From the NCBI RefSeq assembly GCF_027587205.1, contig NZ_JAPDOD010000044.1, forward strand, positions 12,904 to 76,903: a stretch of DNA of 64,000 nucleotides, written 5' to 3'. This stretch comes from Solirubrobacter ginsenosidimutans (GTDB taxonomy: Bacteria; Actinomycetota; Thermoleophilia; Solirubrobacterales; Solirubrobacteraceae). Of this stretch, positions 60,882-64,000 are shown piece by piece. The translations under genes and the position numbers were made by a program. Position 1 is the first letter of the stretch, and every line of letters begins with the position of its first letter. The notes under the pieces were generated by a model. The model had not been told where the DNA came from and made no database searches. It saw nothing but the letters and a program-made list of their open reading frames with translations.

Positions 60882-63475
60882 TTCGCGCTGAGCCAGTTGT
60901 CGCCGACGCCGGCGTTCACCGTCAGCGGCGGGTCCAGCTGCGCCGCGCCGATCATCTCCCGACTCACGATCTCGGTCGCCTGCTCCATCTCCTCCGGCGG
61001 CCCTTCGAAGAGCAGCTCGTCGTGGATCTGGAGGATGGTCCGGGTCTTCAGGCCGGCCTTGGCCAGCGCGCGGTGGCAGTTGACCATCGCGATCTTGATG
61101 ATGTCGGCCGCCGTGCCCTGGATCACGGTGTTGACCGCGAGGCGCTCGCCGAGGCTGCGCACCTGCCAGTTGCTGGCACGGATCTCCGGGATCTGGCGGC
61201 GGCGGCCCAGGAGCGTCGAGACGTACCCGTGCTCCTTGGCCTGCGTCACCGCGTCCTTCATGAACTGGGCGACGGCGGGGAACCGCTCCAGGTAGCGGTC
61301 GATGAAGGCCTTCGCCTCGTCCTGCGGGATCTGCAGCCGGTCGGCGAGCCCGAACGCGGATAGGCCGTAGACGATCCCGTAGTTGACCATCTTGGCCTTG
61401 GAGCGCATGCCGACGTCGAGCTGGTCGGGCGGCAGGTCGAAGACGGCGCTGGCGGTCTCGGTGTGGACGTCCTCGCCGCGCAGGAAGATGTCGCGCAGCA
61501 CCTGCTCGTTGGCGATGTGGGCCAAGACCCGCAGCTCGACCTGGTTGTAGTCGACGCTGAGCAGGACGTTTCCGGGCTCCGGGATGAAGCAGGCGCGGAT
61601 CTCGCGGCCGGTCTCGGTCCGGATCGGGATGTTCTGCAGGTTCGGGTTGATGCTCGACAGGCGCCCGGTGGCGGCGGTCGTCTGCTCGAACGTCGTGTGC
61701 AGCCGGCCGTCGTCGCCGATCCAGTTCGGCAGCGCGTCGAGGTAGGTCTGCGCGAGCTTGGACAGCTCCCGGTAGCGCTCGATCTTGGGGATGATCGGGT
61801 GCTCGTCGCGGATCGCCTGCAACACCTTGGCGTCGGTGCTGAAGCCGGTCTTGCCGCGGCGCTTGCGGCTCAGCTCGAGCTTCTCGAAGAGCACCGCGCC
61901 GAGCTGCTGCGGGGAGCCGATCACGAACTCCTCGCCCGCGAGGTCCCAGATCTCGCGCTCGAGCGTGACGACGTCGGCGCGGATGCGGGTGGCGACGGTC
62001 TCGAGCTGCTTCGTGTCGAGCTTGATGCCCTGCTTCTCGCACTCGCGCAGGACGTGGACGAGCGGCAGCTCGACCTGGTTCATCAGGTCGCCGACCCCGC
62101 GTTCCTCGATCTGCGGGCGCTGGCGCTTGGCCAGCTCGTGGATCAGGACGGCGTAGGTGGCGAGCTCGTCGCCGGCGTCGGCGCCGATCCCGCGCTCCTC
62201 GGCCAGCTCGTCGAGCGGGTAGCCGCGGCGGGCGGGGTCGAGCAGGTAGCCCGCGACCGCGGTGTCGAAGACGAGGTTCTGCGGGACGTCACCGAGCTGC
62301 TTGGCGTCGTGGGCGATCACCGGGCGATCGCCGAGGGCGGCGATGACGAGCTTCGGGTCGTCCGTCTCCCCCGCGAGCGCGATGTTGCCGCCGCCATAGG
62401 CCGCGAAGCGCCACATCGGCTCGCGCGGGATCAGCTCGCCCTCGGGCACCTCAGGCGCGGCGAGCGTGACGACGATCTCCTCGCCCTTCATGCGCGTGAT
62501 GTCCGTGGGGTGGCGCGCGAGGCCGGTCTTGACGGTGATCGTGTCGACGTCCTCGGGGCGCGGGATCGTCTCGAGCTCGGCGGCTTCGAGCGCTTCCTCG
62601 AGGCGCCTGAGCGGGTCACGCAGCTCCCAGTCGCGGAAGACGGTGCGCAGGTTCGAGCGGTCCGGGACGCGCGTGAACTCGACTTCGAGGTCGATGTCGA
62701 GCGGGACGTCGCGGACCATCGTCGCCAGCAGCTTCGACATCCGCGCGTTGTCGGCGTGGTCGATCAGGTTCTGCTTGCGCTTGGCGCCGGTGATCTTGTC
62801 GACGCTGGAGAGCACGCCTTCGAGGTCGCCGAACTTCTGCAGCAGGTCGGCGGCGGTCTTGTCGCCGATGCCGGGGACGCCGGGGATGTTGTCCGACGTG
62901 TCGCCCTTGAGGCCGATGAAGTCCGGGACGAGCTCGGGCGGGATGCCGTAGCGCTCGATCACCGCGTCGCGGTCGTAGACCTTGGTGTCGGTCACGCCTC
63001 TGCTGGTCGACATGATCCGCACGCCGTCGTCGACGAGCTGGTAGGCGTCGCGGTCGCCGGTCACGACCATCACCGGGACGCCGCGCTCCTTGGCCTGCTC
63101 GGTGAGCGCGGCGATGACGTCGTCGGCCTCGAAGCCCTCGACCGAGATGTTGCGGTAGCCGAACGCCTCGACCAGCGGGCGCAGGTGCGGCCACTGGAGC
63201 TTGAGCAGGTCGGGGCGCGTGCTGCGCTGGGCCTTGTAGTCCGGGCTGATGTCCTTGCGGCCGGACATGCCCGCGTCCCAGACCACGACGGTCGGGACCT
63301 GGCCGTAGTCCGTGAGGATCTTCACCAGCATCGACGCGAACCCGAAGATCGCGTTGGTGGGCCTTCCATCAGAGGTCGAGATCGACTCCGGGAGCGCGAA
63401 GAACGCACGGTAGGCGAGCGAGTTCCCGTCGATCAGGAACAGCTCGCGGGGGGAGTCTCCGTTGCCAGGCGGCAT
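60878..63475 (-). CDS. polA: DNA polymerase I
   Basis: 865 residues. 5'-3' exonuclease domain, 1-300 (FLIDGNSLAYRAFFALPE, SVEGFEADDVIAALTEQA, IGLKGDTSDNIPGVPGIGDKTAADLLQKFG). Middle 3'-5' exonuclease-like domain, 310-470, in which the catalytic Asp-x-Glu is not seen, so proofreading is probably lost as in Taq polymerase. Polymerase domain with motif A SVDYNQVELRVLAH, motif B RSKAKMVNYGIVYGLSAFGL, and motif C LQIHDELLFE. Fills repair gaps and removes RNA primers. Confidence 0.97.
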   Translation of the reverse strand: MPPGNGDSPRELFLIDGNSLAYRAFFALPESISTSDGRPTNAIFGFASMLVKILTDYGQVPTVVVWDAGMSGRKDISPDYKAQRSTRPDLLKLQWPHLRPLVEAFGYRNISVEGFEADDVIAALTEQAKERGVPVMVVTGDRDAYQLVDDGVRIMSTSRGVTDTKVYDRDAVIERYGIPPELVPDFIGLKGDTSDNIPGVPGIGDKTAADLLQKFGDLEGVLSSVDKITGAKRKQNLIDHADNARMSKLLATMVRDVPLDIDLEVEFTRVPDRSNLRTVFRDWELRDPLRRLEEALEAAELETIPRPEDVDTITVKTGLARHPTDITRMKGEEIVVTLAAPEVPEGELIPREPMWRFAAYGGGNIALAGETDDPKLVIAALGDRPVIAHDAKQLGDVPQNLVFDTAVAGYLLDPARRGYPLDELAEERGIGADAGDELATYAVLIHELAKRQRPQIEERGVGDLMNQVELPLVHVLRECEKQGIKLDTKQLETVATRIRADVVTLEREIWDLAGEEFVIGSPQQLGAVLFEKLELSRKRRGKTGFSTDAKVLQAIRDEHPIIPKIERYRELSKLAQTYLDALPNWIGDDGRLHTTFEQTTAATGRLSSINPNLQNIPIRTETGREIRACFIPEPGNVLLSVDYNQVELRVLAHIANEQVLRDIFLRGEDVHTETASAVFDLPPDQLDVGMRSKAKMVNYGIVYGLSAFGLADRLQIPQDEAKAFIDRYLERFPAVAQFMKDAVTQAKEHGYVSTLLGRRRQIPEIRASNWQVRSLGERLAVNTVIQGTAADIIKIAMVNCHRALAKAGLKTRTILQIHDELLFEGPPEEMEQATEIVSREMIGAAQLDPPLTVNAGVGDNWLSAK

Positions 63476-63651
63476 GGTGTGAACGTTAGTCGTCGTCAGG
63501 TGTAGAACGAGCGTCGAGTTGGGCCGTGGCGACCGCTATGCTGGCGGCGCGGCTTCCCGGTGCTTTGACCGCGCCCGGACGCCCCGCCCTCGCGCGCCCT
63601 CTCACTTGTCGATTCGCGGCGCGCCAAGCCAGCAGCCAGAGGTCCAACACC

Positions 63652-64000
63652 ATGACCGAGACGCCCTCCCCCGAGGAAAAGAACGAGACCGCCACGACGC
63701 CTGAGCCGGAAGCCCCGGCGGCGGCCTCCGAGGGGAACGGCGACCCGGCCCCGCCCGTGAGCGTGGAGGAGGCGACCGCCGAAGCGGCAGTCGCCGCCGA
63801 CGCTCCGGCGCTGGACGGCGCCCCTCCCGAGGTCGAGACGGTGGAGACGCCCGCCGTCGCCGCGGACACGCCCGCGACGACGAGCGCCGCGGCCGCCGAA
63901 GAGGCGCCCGCGGAAGCGGCTCCTGTCGCCGAGGCGACGCCCGCTGAGGCCGCGCCGGGCGCCGAGGCGCCCGCCGAGGCGACGCCCGCTGAGGCTCCGG
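63652..64000 (+). CDS. Ala/Pro/Glu-rich protein, N-terminal part only (cut by window)
   Basis: The ATG at 63652 opens a frame that runs off the window: MTETPSPEEKNETATTPEP, then over 90 residues of Ala/Glu/Pro/Thr low complexity with repeats such as AEATPAEAAPGAEAPAEATPAEAP. Third positions are G/C as in real genes. Such tails precede the folded part in several actinobacterial proteins, but that part is outside the window, so no function is given. Divergent from polA; a weak TATGCT -10-like box sits at 63537-63542. Confidence 0.7.
   Translation, partial: MTETPSPEEKNETATTPEPEAPAAASEGNGDPAPPVSVEEATAEAAVAADAPALDGAPPEVETVETPAVAADTPATTSAAAAEEAPAEAAPVAEATPAEAAPGAEAPAEATPAEAP

Overview
The window is high-GC DNA (strong G/C preference at third codon positions in every convincing gene), tightly packed, with many ATGA/GTGA/TGATG stop-start overlaps and no tRNA, rRNA, insertion-sequence transposase or CRISPR array that I can see. 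The gene content fits an actinobacterium: an actinobacterial-type LexA box in front of uvrA, DivIVA-like and SARP/BTAD proteins, a Ser/Thr kinase with a beta-propeller, and FAD/Fe-S fusion proteins. My best guess is class Thermoleophilia, order Solirubrobacterales. That placement is an inference from gene style, not a phylogeny.

Layout. 1-5.1 kb: a cut-off family-4 uracil-DNA glycosylase, then DUF2520-panC-panB (pantothenate) and DUF47-pit-small membrane protein (phosphate uptake). 5.14-5.56 kb: a gene-free segment framed by a roughly 40-bp inverted repeat. 5.5-9.2 kb: an acetyltransferase, a LysM/transglycosylase, and a MarR-efflux pair with recognisable operators. 9.4-22.7 kb: DNA repair genes uvrA, mutY and uvrB, interleaved with an M32 peptidase, a DivIVA-like protein, a secreted GH78 rhamnosidase and a PrmA-like methyltransferase. 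22.7-31 kb: a sugar-use island with a debranching-type hydrolase and LacI regulator facing a four-gene ABC importer, closed by a GH13 glucosidase. 31-36.2 kb: an ECF sigma factor with its presumed partner, and a 1,063-residue membrane-tethered SARP/propeller/solute-binding fusion.

36.2-42 kb holds secreted or surface proteins: a purple-acid-phosphatase-like enzyme, a HupE-like membrane protein and an RTX-type repeat protein. 42-50.1 kb is the most unusual part. Five minus-strand genes read kinase-propeller, cNMP-binding, Fe-S/FAD membrane oxidoreductase, cNMP-binding, oxidoreductase, so a two-gene module is duplicated in tandem and translationally coupled to a kinase. Upstream of it are rpsA, coaE and a lytic transglycosylase. 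52.9-64 kb: a geranylgeranyl-reductase-like flavoprotein, a lone KAP P-loop NTPase, a ferritin-like protein with a small upstream gene, an aminotransferase, an esterase, a CoxG-like protein, a DMT-like transporter, polA and the start of an Ala/Pro/Glu-rich protein.

How the parts may work together: five base-repair or excision-repair genes (UDG, UvrA, UvrB, MutY, PolA) lie in one window. The carbohydrate genes form one regulon around a LacI operator at 24977-24990. The kinase/cNMP/oxidoreductase operon looks like a redox system with signalling inputs and is the best candidate for an undescribed system. The SARP fusion looks like a one-step transmembrane ligand sensor. These functional readings are inferences from domain order and gene neighbourhood.
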